Shown: positions 45,067 to 53,547, counted from the stretch's first letter. The stretch: 64,000 nucleotides of DNA from Acidobacteriota bacterium (GCA_026393675.1 JAPKZQ010000005.1:35406-99405); one strand, 5' to 3'. The notes: generated from the letters alone by a model not told the origin. Program-made: numbers and translations.

Positions 45067-46479
45067 TCACTCGCGCGCCCGGTGCGCCGAGGTCTTGCGA
45101 ATGGCGATGGCGCCAAGCACGCAGAAAAGCGCCGCGTTTCCAGGCATCTGCAGCGAGAACTCCACCACCTCCTGGAAGGCCATGGCCACGATTCCCGTGA
45201 CGGCGCCCAGGCGAATCCAGTAGCCCGTCTGGTCGTCTTCGCCTTCCCTAAAGCGCTTCCACACCTCGCGAGCGAAGAGAAGGACCGTCAACACGACTGG
45301 CACGGCGACAAGCCAGCCCCCTTCGACGAGGATCTGCAAGTAGTCGTTGTGGGCCTCGATGTAGTGGGCCAAAAGGTCGTTCCGCTGGTAGAGCAACGTG
45401 GCCGTGCCGTAGGTGTTGAACCCCGCACCGAGCCACGGGAACATCTGGTGGATGCGCCAGGCGTCATCCCACGCAGGCGCGCGCCCGCCCATCTGCCAGT
45501 TCACATGCGAGAACCGCTCGGCAAGGGCGTCAATCCCGGCCCAGCTCACCGCGAGCACGAACACGAACAGCAGATAGCCGCTGAGCCATCGCTTCTTCGC
45601 CCTCGTCGCCTGGTGCCGCCACACGTTCGCCGCCGAGATGGCGAGCGCCAGGAGGAGGCACGACACGCCCGATCGCGAGAAGGTCATCACCAGCGCCATG
45701 CCCATCACGAGAACGGCGAATCCGACCAGCACTGTCCGGTTGGCCTGGTTGGTCGAGAACCACACGATTCGGCTGCGCCAGTCGCGCCGGACCCCTTGCA
45801 TCCCCTTCGCGATCTGCGCCGAGAAGTACCCAATCGCCACCGGGATGGCGAGCAGCATCCACCCAGCGAAGTGATTGCGATTGATGAAGGGACCGAATGG
45901 ACCAGCCCCGTGGTTGATGGGCTCCCAGAACCCGTACACCTTGCCATTCCAGAGCGCCTTCTGGATGATGCCGACGAGGGATAGGACGACGCCCAAGGCC
46001 GTCAGGCCAGGGACGATGGTGCGCACATCGAACCCATCGAGTCCTCTCGCCAGCCCCAGCAGGAAGATCCCGAAGGCGCCCAGCAGCGCCAATCCCGTCC
46101 AGGTCCTGGCCGGGTTGATGGAGATGGGGTGTTGTATGGGTTGTTGGAGCCCGAGGGCTTTTCCGCCCGCCAACACTTCCTGCGCGTACGCCACATCGTA
46201 CTGCCGCAAGAACGCATCCGTCCCTGGGCTGACCTGCTGCAGCGTCGCCCGTTCGAGCGGCATCAGCTGGACGCCAATCGCCGCCGCCGTCACGAGGAGT
46301 CCCGCCAACACCGCGCCGCAAACGCCTCTCCTCACCGACGGAACTCGCCGCAGGAGCCCCCACACACCGACTACGACGCACGCCACCATCAACGGCCTGT
46401 ACGCCCATTCGTACACCGCCCCAAAGGCCAGCGTCCCCCACGCGACGATCAACAGAACTGCCCACCCCATCCCGCGCAT
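45067..46479 (-). CDS. O-antigen ligase / polymerase-like membrane protein (Wzy_C family)
   Basis: The product has 470 residues from MRGMGWAVLLIVAWG. At least ten membrane helices are visible. Family markers are MTFSRSGVSCL and, in the large periplasmic loop, WLGAGFNTYG and AHNDYLQILVEGGW. Such proteins ligate or polymerise polysaccharide on undecaprenol at the periplasmic face. A 5' fragment of this gene is duplicated at 52718-52820 within the accessory island. Upstream in-frame sequence belongs to repeat R3, so I did not use the longer start. Confidence 0.85.
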   Translation of the reverse strand: MRGMGWAVLLIVAWGTLAFGAVYEWAYRPLMVACVVVGVWGLLRRVPSVRRGVCGAVLAGLLVTAAAIGVQLMPLERATLQQVSPGTDAFLRQYDVAYAQEVLAGGKALGLQQPIQHPISINPARTWTGLALLGAFGIFLLGLARGLDGFDVRTIVPGLTALGVVLSLVGIIQKALWNGKVYGFWEPINHGAGPFGPFINRNHFAGWMLLAIPVAIGYFSAQIAKGMQGVRRDWRSRIVWFSTNQANRTVLVGFAVLVMGMALVMTFSRSGVSCLLLALAISAANVWRHQATRAKKRWLSGYLLFVFVLAVSWAGIDALAERFSHVNWQMGGRAPAWDDAWRIHQMFPWLGAGFNTYGTATLLYQRNDLLAHYIEAHNDYLQILVEGGWLVAVPVVLTVLLFAREVWKRFREGEDDQTGYWIRLGAVTGIVAMAFQEVVEFSLQMPGNAALFCVLGAIAIRKTSAHRARE

Positions 46480-46492
46480 GATACCGCCCCCG

Positions 46493-46541
46493 ACCTTACC
46501 TGCGTACACAGAAAGGGCCGCGAAGCGATGTCGCCGCGCGG
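46493..46541. repeat. Dispersed repeat R3, copy 1
   Basis: ACCTTACCTGCGTACACAGA and AAGGGCCGCGAAGCGATGTC match 49576-49625 with few differences. It lies directly upstream of the O-antigen-ligase-like gene. Confidence 0.8.
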
Positions 46542-46661
46542 CCATCGGATTTGCACCTTCCCCGGATCGACTGTTCGTCTCGACGCGCGGCGCGGACGCG
46601 TCTGGCGCGAGATGTGTGCCGGCACAAACACTCCCGGAGTGATTAGCTCGGAGTGGTTGTT

Positions 46662-47810
46662 CTACAGGTTGCCGTCGGGACGAAGCGCCACAAGGTACTG
46701 GTCCACCGGCACGCACAGGATGCCGTCGATGAGCAGGCGTTCGGATCCCCGGTACAACAGTCGCGTCTCAGCTTCCGGGTAGTCGCGCTTAAACGCACGC
46801 AACGCTCGCAGGTCTTCCGGCCGAACGCGGTTCGTGTGCTTCACTTCGATCGCCCAAAAGCCAGCGTCTCCGTAGACCACGAAGTCGACCTCCAGGCCGC
46901 CTGGTGTCCCCCAGTAGAACAGATCGGCTCGGCGCCGCGAGTAGGCGATCCACGCGCGCAGGTGCTGCGCGACCAGACCTTCGAGCGCGTTACCATCCGT
47001 GACGCCGCGGCCGTGGTCGAGCGGTCCCGTCGGCCGCAGTGACCTGAAGACCCCTGTGTCAAACAAGTAGAACTTCGGGTGGGCCGTCGTCGCCCTGGCC
47101 GCCCGGCGTGTGAACACGGGCAGTCTGAATGCGAGGAGCAGATCTTCCAGCACGCTGAGGTAACCTGCCGCCGTCTTCCGTTCGACCTGGCATTCGCGCG
47201 CCACGTTCGTCAGATTCAGGACCTCGGCATGCGAGAAGCTGATCGCTTCGAGGAACCGCGCGAAGGCGCCCGTGTTGCGCGCCCACCCTTCGAGTTGTAC
47301 CTCTTGTTCGAGGTACAGCGTGGCGTAGGACCGGAGCGTGTCGTCCGGGTTCGGGGAGGACCGGACCAGCGGCAGCAGCCCGAGGTGCAGCGCGTCGTCG
47401 AGGTCGAAGGTCGGGAACTCGGCGGCCATGAACGGATGCAACGTGCGCAGGACGGCGCGGCCGGCAAGCAGGTCGACGCCGCCGCGTCGAAGTTTCCGCG
47501 CGCTCGATCCTGTCAGAACGAAACGCCGGGGTGAGGACGATTCGATCAGGCCGTGGACGACGTTGAGAAGCTCAGGCACCCGTTGGACTTCGTCAACCAC
47601 GATCGTCGAGCCAGGCGGGGTGGCGGCGGCGAGCGCGGCCAGTCGTTCGGGGTGCGCACTGAGTTCACGGTAAACGTCCGGTTTCAGGAGATCGATTCGC
47701 AGGGAGTCGGGGAGCAGGTGCGTGAGCCATGTCGACTTGCCGGTGCCCCGCGGACCGAGGAGCAGACAGGAGCCCTCCGGGATGGCGAAAAAACGGGGCG
47801 CTAATTCCAT
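46662..47810 (-). CDS. AAA ATPase with C-terminal PD-(D/E)xK-like domain (DUF4143 type)
   Basis: The product has 382 residues from MELAPRFFAI. Walker A GPRGTGKSTWL, Walker B IVVDEVQRVP, sensor-like LTGSSARKLRR. A winged-helix middle and the C-terminal nuclease-like GGLEVDFVVYG...AIEVKH follow, the usual AAA_14-DUF4143 architecture. The cellular role of this family is not established; members behave like mobile, self-regulated cassettes in many genomes. CCATAAATG direct repeats lie at and before the start. Confidence 0.86.
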   Translation of the reverse strand: MELAPRFFAIPEGSCLLLGPRGTGKSTWLTHLLPDSLRIDLLKPDVYRELSAHPERLAALAAATPPGSTIVVDEVQRVPELLNVVHGLIESSSPRRFVLTGSSARKLRRGGVDLLAGRAVLRTLHPFMAAEFPTFDLDDALHLGLLPLVRSSPNPDDTLRSYATLYLEQEVQLEGWARNTGAFARFLEAISFSHAEVLNLTNVARECQVERKTAAGYLSVLEDLLLAFRLPVFTRRAARATTAHPKFYLFDTGVFRSLRPTGPLDHGRGVTDGNALEGLVAQHLRAWIAYSRRRADLFYWGTPGGLEVDFVVYGDAGFWAIEVKHTNRVRPEDLRALRAFKRDYPEAETRLLYRGSERLLIDGILCVPVDQYLVALRPDGNL

Positions 47811-47847
47811 AAATGGCTCACATTGGGAATTACCGATGCCATAAATG
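47807..47847 (-). promoter_or_regulatory. Direct-repeat operator candidate upstream of the DUF4143 ATPase
   Basis: CCATAAATG occurs at 47807-47815 (over the start codon) and at 47839-47847, exactly 32 bp apart (about three helical turns). Such spacing suits cooperative binding of a dimeric regulator. Confidence 0.5.
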
Positions 47848-47875
47848 ATAGCACTGATCCCGCTACCCACGCGTT

Positions 47876-47950
47876 GTTTTCGAGCGACCAGAGGCTCGCT
47901 GACATCCCGTACGCACGACGACCGCGCTCATGGTGGAACGCCGCGCCATC
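47876..47950. repeat. Dispersed repeat R1, copy A
   Basis: CTGACATCCCGTACGCACGA and CGCGCTCATGGTGGAACG align with copies at 57146, 61299 and (partial) 53501. It lies upstream of the DUF4143 gene. Confidence 0.82.
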
Positions 47951-47952
47951 AG

Positions 47953-48020
47953 ACAGGCGGCGCGAATCGGTTGAGCACGTGATCGCGTGAGGCGGCATGC
48001 CTGCCCTTCTGCCGCTCAGC
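47953..48020 (+). pseudogene. 66-bp fragment of a DUF4143 ATPase gene
   Basis: ACAGGCGGCGCGAATCGG to GGCGGCATGCCTGCCCTTCT matches 51961-52028, inside the intact ATPase gene, at roughly 90% identity. A stop (TGA) replaces a TGG, so it is dead sequence. Confidence 0.82.
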
Positions 48021-48119
48021 TCGTAGTCGAGCTCCCGGAGTGATTGTTGCCTTGTTATGAAATATCTGCGGTACGCGCTGAAATATCATGATGGGGTCGG
48101 ATGTCACTTGGGCCAACCG

Positions 48120-49493
48120 TCACTTGAGACAATCCAGCACGTCGTCTGGAGTCTGAATGTGGACGGCCGGGTTTCGCCGGCCACGCTTGACCCATAGGAC
48201 CGGAACCACCTCCCGTCCGCGTGCCCAGGCGCTGTTGCGCGCCATCGACAGCAGCCGGTCTGTCTCCGCGCCGAGATCGACGGCGGCTTTATTCCACTTG
48301 GCCTCGCCGACCAGAACCGCTCGCCCATCGAGGGACTCGGCAACGACATCCACTTCCATTGGGCCACCATCGTTCCCCGTCCCCCACCAGCGGCGGGCCG
48401 GTCCCCATTCATACCCGCCAATCCCGGAAAACGGGACACTGGCCCTGGCCAGTTCTTCCCAGACCGCCGACACGTGCAGCGACAACTGCTTGTTGACTTT
48501 GGCCGCCACTGCCGCCACTCCGCCAACTTCCAGTTGCGACTTGTTCGGCTGCAGGAATCTAAAATGGAATAACAGAAACGGATCCGCGATCTTGTAGAGC
48601 GTCCTCCGGGTCGACTTGTCGTTCTCGCCGAATGGCGTTTCCCGTCGCACATAGCCAAGATCCACCAACTGGACCAGGGGCCGCATCAGGCTGCTTGCGG
48701 GCTTGCCAAGGCGTCCGGCGATCTCCGACAGCCGGTGACAACCTTGCCCGATGACCGACAGCAGGGAGTAGGGCTGAACCGCGCTCCGCATCTCGTCCAG
48801 GAGCAGTCCCATCGGTTCCTCGTGCAGCACACCGTTCCGGTGCAACACCAGTTCGCGAATCGCCTCCGCCAACCCATCGAATGACGAAGCCAGTTCCCAG
48901 TAGCGCGGCACGCCCCCCCAGACAGAATAGGCCTCCACCGCCTTCTCGCCATCGAGTCCCAAGGCGTCGCGAATCCATCCCGCTTTCAGGGGTTCAATTT
49001 TCAGAATCTCGAGCGCTCGTCCGTACAAGGGCGCGGTTCTGTCCAGGACCAGCCCGTGCATCATCCGCTGCGATGAACCGCATAAGACCAGGTTCAGATT
49101 CTTGGGCCCAGGGCGATCAATATACTTCTGCAGAATACTGGGCAACGCCGGAGACAATTGGACCAGATACGGAAATTCGTCGAGGCACAGCGAGATCCGC
49201 CGGTCGAGCCGATCGTTAAGGTTCAGCAGCAACGCATCCCAGGTGGCATAGCCGGCGGAGGAAAAAAGCGGCACGGCTTTGTCGACTTCCGCGGCCAGGT
49301 CCAGGATCTGCAGCGCCGGCTCTTTCTGGTCGGCCAGATAGTAGACGTCCCGGATTGAGATCACGTGCTGCAGGAGCGTGGACTTGCCGCAGCGCCGGCG
49401 GCCGTAGATGACAGCCAAGGCGCCCCCGGGGGCGTTCATGGCCCGTCGCAGCCGCCTTTGTTCATCCTCGCGATTGAGAAATGGTGCTGTCAC
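48120..49493 (-). CDS. Stand-alone ATPase with C-terminal nuclease-like domain (DUF234 type)
   Basis: The product has 457 residues with a GTG start. Walker A VIYGRRRCGKSTLL, Walker B SLCLDEFPYL, then CGSSQRMMHGLVLDRTAPLY. A winged-helix (LSEIAGRLGKPASSLMRPL) precedes the DUF234-type end, MEVDVVAESLDGRAVLVGEA, with an acidic pair and GEAKW that resembles a PD-(D/E)xK core. AAGGAGG lies 12 nt upstream. Paralogous to the protein at 59029. Function of the family is unsettled. Confidence 0.83.
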   Translation of the reverse strand: MTAPFLNREDEQRRLRRAMNAPGGALAVIYGRRRCGKSTLLQHVISIRDVYYLADQKEPALQILDLAAEVDKAVPLFSSAGYATWDALLLNLNDRLDRRISLCLDEFPYLVQLSPALPSILQKYIDRPGPKNLNLVLCGSSQRMMHGLVLDRTAPLYGRALEILKIEPLKAGWIRDALGLDGEKAVEAYSVWGGVPRYWELASSFDGLAEAIRELVLHRNGVLHEEPMGLLLDEMRSAVQPYSLLSVIGQGCHRLSEIAGRLGKPASSLMRPLVQLVDLGYVRRETPFGENDKSTRRTLYKIADPFLLFHFRFLQPNKSQLEVGGVAAVAAKVNKQLSLHVSAVWEELARASVPFSGIGGYEWGPARRWWGTGNDGGPMEVDVVAESLDGRAVLVGEAKWNKAAVDLGAETDRLLSMARNSAWARGREVVPVLWVKRGRRNPAVHIQTPDDVLDCLK

Positions 49494-49511
49494 GGAGTCG
49501 GCATACCTCCT

Positions 49512-49550
49512 TTATGTTTCTCGCACATTATGTTTGACAAACATATGTTT
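49512..49550 (-). promoter_or_regulatory. Repeated AAACATAA half-sites before the DUF234 ATPase
   Basis: TTATGTTT (plus strand) occurs at 49512-49519 and 49528-49535, and AAACATATGTTT (49539-49550) is a palindrome. Minus-strand TTGTCA and ACATAA hexamers with a 17-bp spacer could be the promoter, so a bound protein would repress it. Confidence 0.6.
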
Positions 49551-49575
49551 CAGCAAGTCGTAATCCGAGGTCCGC

Positions 49576-49625
49576 CCCACCTTACCTCCGTACGCAGAAA
49601 GGGCCGCGAGGCAGTGTCGCCGCGT
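49576..49625. repeat. Dispersed repeat R3, copy 2
   Basis: ACCTTACCTCCGTACGCAGA and AAGGGCCGCGAGGCAGTGTC correspond to 46493-46541. It lies between the hipT end and the next ATPase. Confidence 0.8.
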
Positions 49626-49627
49626 TT

Positions 49628-50551
49628 TCAGGTCGCGAGGATCGCGGCGCGGTCGCGCAGCAGGTCGACGTAGCGCGTGCGGAATGACACGCCGAGCGGC
49701 GAGCGCGACACGAGATCGATCGCGCCGTCCAGCACGGCCGCGATGCGCGCCAGTTCCCGGGCGATCGATCGAGCCGGCAGCCCGCAGTACTTCCCGAACT
49801 CCTCCCAATGCTCGCGCCGCAACCCATCCTGCTTGCCGCCAACCGGCAAGGCAAGATGATCATCGGGCAGGACAAGTCGGGTGCACAGTAGATCGTAGGC
49901 GGGCGAGAGTTGGACGATGCCGTCGACCCCGATCAACAGCGAGAAGTTCTTCAGGTGCGCATCGCCGTTGCCCGTCCACCAGCAGAAGACCAGTTGACGG
50001 AAAAGCTTGAGACTCTCGATCGCCGGCTCGGTGGCGTATCGCCTGACCAGTCGCGCGCACAGTTCCGCGGACCCGTCGTACTTCCGTTTCGGCGGATATT
50101 CCGCCAACTGGCAGAAGTCCTCCTGACGCAACTTCTGGCCGGACTCCAGCCGATCGAAGCGGCGGGCCACGTACGCCATCGATCCGTCGGCCAGCGCGAG
50201 CAAGCCACACGGAGGGATGTTGATGCCTGCCATCTCCGCGACGCGCAGCGTCACCAGTTCGTTCTCCGGTAGCTCGGGAAACGTGGAGGCTTGCGGTTTG
50301 AGGATGAAACGGCCTGGACCGAGGGCGACCTGAAGCGTCTGCCTGTCGGCGGACAGGTTGACCGAAATCTTCCGTTGGACGCCAGACAAGGTCGTGCGGC
50401 CGACCATTGCGAGGCCAACCGTGTGAAGACGGGCAAGGTCGATGTCTACGGGTGCCGGCACGTCGGTCGAGCCGAAGAGCGATCGAAGACATCGAGTGTG
50501 ATATTGACCCATCCCCTCGTGCGGGCGCAGGCAGATCAGGCAGATGCTCAT
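49628..50551 (-). CDS. HipT-like serine/threonine kinase toxin
   Basis: The product has 307 residues, shorter than the ~430 of HipA. It starts CLICLRPHEGMG, followed by the Gly-rich loop TTLSGVQRK (53-61), Lys85 in RFILKPQ, catalytic Asp197 in GNGDAHLKN and metal-binding Asp220 in SPAYDLL. The HipA N-terminal subdomain is missing and is encoded by the gene just upstream. In characterised HipBST systems HipT phosphorylates TrpRS. The start overlaps hipS by 4 nt. Confidence 0.85.
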   Translation of the reverse strand: MSICLICLRPHEGMGQYHTRCLRSLFGSTDVPAPVDIDLARLHTVGLAMVGRTTLSGVQRKISVNLSADRQTLQVALGPGRFILKPQASTFPELPENELVTLRVAEMAGINIPPCGLLALADGSMAYVARRFDRLESGQKLRQEDFCQLAEYPPKRKYDGSAELCARLVRRYATEPAIESLKLFRQLVFCWWTGNGDAHLKNFSLLIGVDGIVQLSPAYDLLCTRLVLPDDHLALPVGGKQDGLRREHWEEFGKYCGLPARSIARELARIAAVLDGAIDLVSRSPLGVSFRTRYVDLLRDRAAILAT

Positions 50552-50985
50552 CTGGCCTCCGCATCAGCCGCCACAATCGCATCGGCCGCCGCGTGGTCGT
50601 CCAATGTAACCACCACTCCGGGAGTGGTTGGTACAATCTCGACTGCCCCCACGCAGTCGGCGCACGTCGCGAGGAGCAGGCCGAAGGCATCGTCTGGCGA
50701 GATCTTGAGCTTGGTCGTGGAGAGCTGAAGCAGCCAACCTTCAGGCAAGAGGTTCTCGAAGAATGGGTGTAGCGCTTTGGAGTTGTAGGGCTCCGCCCGC
50801 AGTGGCAGCGTCAACGACACCGGCACGGCGTCGGGCCGGCTCAGCCATTCGGCGTCGTACACGAAACGCGTGTGTCCTTCGTCTATCTCGGAGAGTTCGC
50901 CGACGCGCTGCCCGTCGAGGCACACGACCGCCCGCCGCCCGCGCGAGTCGTCCTCCCGAGTCGAACCGATAGGGCTGTCCATCAC
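50548..50985 (-). CDS. HipS-like protein (split HipA N-terminal subdomain)
   Basis: The product has 145 residues. VVCLDGQRVGELS, RFVYDAEWLSRPDAVPVS and LHPFFENLLPEGWLLQLS are the HipA N1 ('couple_hipA') motifs. In HipBST this small protein, not HipB, neutralises the kinase. It overlaps hipB and hipT by 4 nt each, so the three are translated together. Confidence 0.83.
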   Translation of the reverse strand: MMDSPIGSTREDDSRGRRAVVCLDGQRVGELSEIDEGHTRFVYDAEWLSRPDAVPVSLTLPLRAEPYNSKALHPFFENLLPEGWLLQLSTTKLKISPDDAFGLLLATCADCVGAVEIVPTTPGVVVTLDDHAAADAIVAADAEAR

Positions 50986-51239
50986 TGCTCCGGCGTGGAG
51001 GTCTCACGGGCGGCTTTCGGGAGGTCCACCGGCCCCAGATGTTTGCCGAACGCTCGCAGAACCTGGTCGACCTTGTCCAGCCTGAGGGTCTGCTTACCGG
51101 CTTCGAGTTCCACGACGAAACGTTTGCCGACACCGGCGAGGTCGGCGAGGTCGTGCTGCGTCAGCTTCGCACCTCGGCGTCGTTGGCGAACGAAGTGCGC
51201 CACAAGAAGGCCCCGTTCGGGAACGTTATGCGGAGACAT
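50982..51239 (-). CDS. HipB-like HTH protein
   Basis: The product has 85 residues from MSPHNVPERG. A Xre helix-turn-helix (LTQHDLADLAGVGKRFVVEL) is followed by KVDQVLRAFGKHL. A TTG 30 nt upstream could add ten residues, but the ATG lies 7 nt after a good -10 (CAAAAT), which suggests a leaderless mRNA. It probably binds the operon promoter and represses it. Confidence 0.82.
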   Translation of the reverse strand: MSPHNVPERGLLVAHFVRQRRRGAKLTQHDLADLAGVGKRFVVELEAGKQTLRLDKVDQVLRAFGKHLGPVDLPKAARETSTPEQ

Positions 51240-51245
51240 GAGGTG

Positions 51246-51274
51246 ATTTTGCGATGGTTCACGTGCCAAGTCAA
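51246..51274 (-). promoter_or_regulatory. hipBST promoter, predicted leaderless
   Basis: TTGACT (51269-51274) and CAAAAT (51246-51251) are separated by 17 bp. The hipB ATG begins 7 nt downstream of the -10. TTGAC is repeated (TTGACTTGACTTGG), which may be part of the operator. Confidence 0.6.
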
Positions 51275-51336
51275 GTCAAATGTTCCTTGTCGGGCACATA
51301 TTGCCGTTACCTCGCACAGCCCGTCCGTCTATAATT

Positions 51337-51400
51337 CTCCGTCTCCGACATGTAGTAGTTCGCGTAGTCCGACGCCAATCATTTTCCTTTCGCCTGACGG
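51337..51400. repeat. Dispersed repeat R2, copy 1
   Basis: TGTAGTAGTTCGCGTAGTCC, GACGCCAATCATTTTCCTTT and CGCCTGACGG align with copies at 55725 and 63676. It is about 100 nt upstream of hipB. Confidence 0.85.
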
Positions 51401-51503
51401 ATTATGATCCATAACTGCTGTATAATCGTTCGCGACGAGAACGAAAACACAGCTTTTCAGGCTTTCGACATACAGGCTTCCCGGCCAGGACAGCCGACGG
51501 CTT

Positions 51504-52694
51504 GTGATCCTCACTGGCGCCAGGCAGACCGGAAAAACGACGCTTGCCCGGACCTGCTATGGCGGACTGCGGTACTTGAACCTCGACAGTATCGAGGAGC
51601 GAGAGTCTGTGCGGGAATTGAGGACGGCGGCCTGGGGCCGCACGGTTGGAGCGGCGTTATTAGACGAAGCTCAAAAGGAACCGTCGGTCTTCGAGAAGGT
51701 GAAATGGGCGTTCGACGCCGGGGAGATCTCGTTCACCGTCCTCCTCGGATCGTCTCGCCTGGCGTTGATGCAGCGCGTCCGCGAAACGCTCGCGGGGCGT
51801 GCGTTCGTCTTCGAGTTGTGGCCGCTCTGTGCGCTGGAGTTGCGACATTCCGCCGGCGAGCAGCCACCGCAACCGCTGGTCCACGATTTGGTCACCGGAT
51901 CGGGCCTGATCGATGCGCGTCTCCGGGAGGAGCCGCCGGTACTTTTCGGCGACGAAGAGAACAGGCGGCGCGACTCGGTGGAGCACTTGCTCGCGTGGGG
52001 CGGCATGCCTGCCCTTCTGCCGCTCAGCGATACCGATCGTCGCGACTGGCTGCGTTCGTACCAGCAGACGTTTCTCGAACGCGACCTTGCCGATCTCGCG
52101 CGCATCGACGACCTCCATCCGTTCCGCAGGCTCGAGCGCCTGTGCATGCTCCGCTCGGGCGGACTGCTTTCCTACGCCGACCTGGGACGGGACGCAGGGA
52201 TATCCCCATCGACCGCGCGACGGTACCTGGCGTATCTCGAGGCCTCGTGCCAGGTGCTGTTGCTGCCTCCCTACTCGCGCAACCTGACGAGCACCGTCGT
52301 GAAGGCGCCGAAACTCTATTGGATGGACGTCGGCCTTCTGCGGCAAGACACCCACCGCTGGGGCCCGGCGGACGGCGGCCTGTTCGAGACGATGGTGGTG
52401 GGAGAGCTGAAGAAGTGGTCGAGTGCGGCGGGAGTGGATGCGGAGTGGTTCTTCTATCGAACCCGGTCGGGACTGGAAGTAGACGTGCTGCTGGAAACAC
52501 CGGCCGGCGTGATCGGCATTGAGATCAAGCATCGCCCCACTGCGGTCCGGTCCGACGCGCACGGATTGCTGGCCGTGGCCGCGGCGCTCGGCAGTCGCTG
52601 GCGCGGCGGCCTCATCGTCACGTCCGGCGGCCAACTCGAGTCGCTCGTGCCGGAGCAATCGATCTGGACCGTCCCGGTGCACCGACTGGTGTGA
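51504..52694 (+). CDS. AAA ATPase, DUF4143 type, possibly lacking its N-terminus
   Basis: The product has 396 residues from a GTG. The family normally has 20-30 residues before Walker A, but here LVILTGARQTGKTTL begins almost at the start codon. In-frame sequence upstream back to a stop at 51423 reads RLSTYRLPGQDSRR, plausible for the family but without any start codon. Walker B is ALLDEAQKEP; the nuclease-like end is SGLEVDVLLET...GIEIKHRP. TATAAT lies at 51421-51426. Fragments of this gene are found at 47953 and 60519. Function uncertain; it may be intact or slightly 5'-truncated. Confidence 0.78.
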   Translation: MILTGARQTGKTTLARTCYGGLRYLNLDSIEERESVRELRTAAWGRTVGAALLDEAQKEPSVFEKVKWAFDAGEISFTVLLGSSRLALMQRVRETLAGRAFVFELWPLCALELRHSAGEQPPQPLVHDLVTGSGLIDARLREEPPVLFGDEENRRRDSVEHLLAWGGMPALLPLSDTDRRDWLRSYQQTFLERDLADLARIDDLHPFRRLERLCMLRSGGLLSYADLGRDAGISPSTARRYLAYLEASCQVLLLPPYSRNLTSTVVKAPKLYWMDVGLLRQDTHRWGPADGGLFETMVVGELKKWSSAAGVDAEWFFYRTRSGLEVDVLLETPAGVIGIEIKHRPTAVRSDAHGLLAVAAALGSRWRGGLIVTSGGQLESLVPEQSIWTVPVHRLV

Positions 52695-52717
52695 TGGGCC
52701 GTCTCGCCGCAAGACAG

Positions 52718-52820
52718 CGCACGCCACCATCAGCGGCGTGTACGCCCAGGCGTACATCGCCCCAAAGCCAGCGCACCCCACACGACGATCACGAGAACTG
52801 AGCACGCCATCCCGCGCATA
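52718..52820 (-). pseudogene. 5' fragment of the O-antigen-ligase-like gene
   Basis: CGTACATCGCCCCAAAGCCA and GACGATCACGAGAACTG match 46374-46479, the first ~35 codons of the intact ligase gene. The minus strand gives AMYAWAYTPLMVACAV against AVYEWAYRPLMVACVV. The rest of the gene is absent and frames are broken. Confidence 0.85.
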
Positions 52821-52854
52821 TGACTGCCCTGCTCCTGTCGCCCGTATCCGGAAT

Positions 52855-52881
52855 TTGACGTTTATCGCTTATCACTATACG
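52855..52881 (+). promoter_or_regulatory. higBA promoter
   Basis: TTGACG (52855-52860) and TATACG (52876-52881) are 15 bp apart. The higB ATG lies 8 nt after the -10, so the mRNA may be leaderless. Repeated CTATAC elements overlap the -10. Confidence 0.5.
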
Positions 52882-52889
52882 CTATACAC

Positions 52890-53168
52890 ATGATTCGCTC
52901 GTTTCGAGACGCCGACGCCCAAAAGCTCTTCAACGACGAATTCTCCAGGAAGTATCAGGTCATCGAACGGGCCGCCCAGCGGAAACTCGCGGTACTCGAC
53001 GAAGCGGAGACCCTGCAGGACCTTGCCGCACTCCCCGGCAACCACCTGGAAGCGCTCAAAGGCGGCCGGAAGGGGCAGCACAGCATTCGCATCAACGATC
53101 AGTATCGCCTCTGCTTTGTGTGGTCAGAGGCCCAGGCGACTGACGTCGAGATCGTGGACTATCATTAG
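52890..53168 (+). CDS. higB: HigB/RelE-fold mRNA interferase toxin
   Basis: The product has 92 residues. FRDADAQKLF at the N-terminus and LEALKGGRKGQHSIRINDQY followed by RLCFVW are the canonical HigB sequence. It cleaves mRNA on the ribosome. It is upstream of its antitoxin, the reversed order typical of higBA. Confidence 0.93.
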   Translation: MIRSFRDADAQKLFNDEFSRKYQVIERAAQRKLAVLDEAETLQDLAALPGNHLEALKGGRKGQHSIRINDQYRLCFVWSEAQATDVEIVDYH

Positions 53169-53179
53169 TGGAGAACGCC

Positions 53180-53482
53180 ATGCGCAAGCTTCTCGCCCCG
53201 ATTCACCCTGGAGAGATCCTTCGGGAAGACGTGCTCAAGCCACTGAACATGAGCGTCAACCAGCTCGCCAAGTCGCTGGCGGTGGACGCCGCTCGTCTGA
53301 ACGAGATCGTGCGCGGCCGGCGCGGGATCACCGCCGACACGGCTCTACGGCTTGCCCGATACCTCGGCACCACGCCAGAATTCTGGCTGAAGCTCCAGGT
53401 GCATTACGAGCTGCGCGTGGCGCGGCAAACGAAGCTCAAGGACATCGAGCACACCGTACGCCCGCGATCCGAAGCCGCGTAG
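53180..53482 (+). CDS. higA: HigA Xre-family antitoxin
   Basis: The product has 100 residues from MRKLLAPIHPGEIL. HTH in LNMSVNQLAKSLAVDAARL followed by EIVRGRRGITADTALRLAR. The ATG has GGAG 6 nt upstream; an in-frame GTG overlapping the higB stop is the alternative. It neutralises HigB and represses the operon. Confidence 0.93.
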   Translation: MRKLLAPIHPGEILREDVLKPLNMSVNQLAKSLAVDAARLNEIVRGRRGITADTALRLARYLGTTPEFWLKLQVHYELRVARQTKLKDIEHTVRPRSEAA

Positions 53483-53500
53483 GCGTCTTCCATGCTGCCG

Positions 53501-53547
53501 CACGCCGCCATTGGTACAAGCGACGGCCGCGCTCATGGTGGAACGCG
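53501..53547. repeat. Dispersed repeat R1, partial copy D
   Basis: ACGGCCGCGCTCATGGTGGA and ACGCGGCCA match the right half of R1 at 57146 and 47876. It follows higA by 20 nt. Confidence 0.75.

Noticed and set aside
50612..50632. CACTCCGGGAGTG palindrome resembling the recurrent gene-end motif
   Set aside because: It lies inside the hipS coding sequence and lacks the ATT that follows in the other copies; treated as coincidence.
46374..52820. R3, R1, R2 and the ligase fragment as parts of an insertion sequence
   Set aside because: No transposase, no terminal inverted repeats and no target duplication could be found, so I call them dispersed repeats only.
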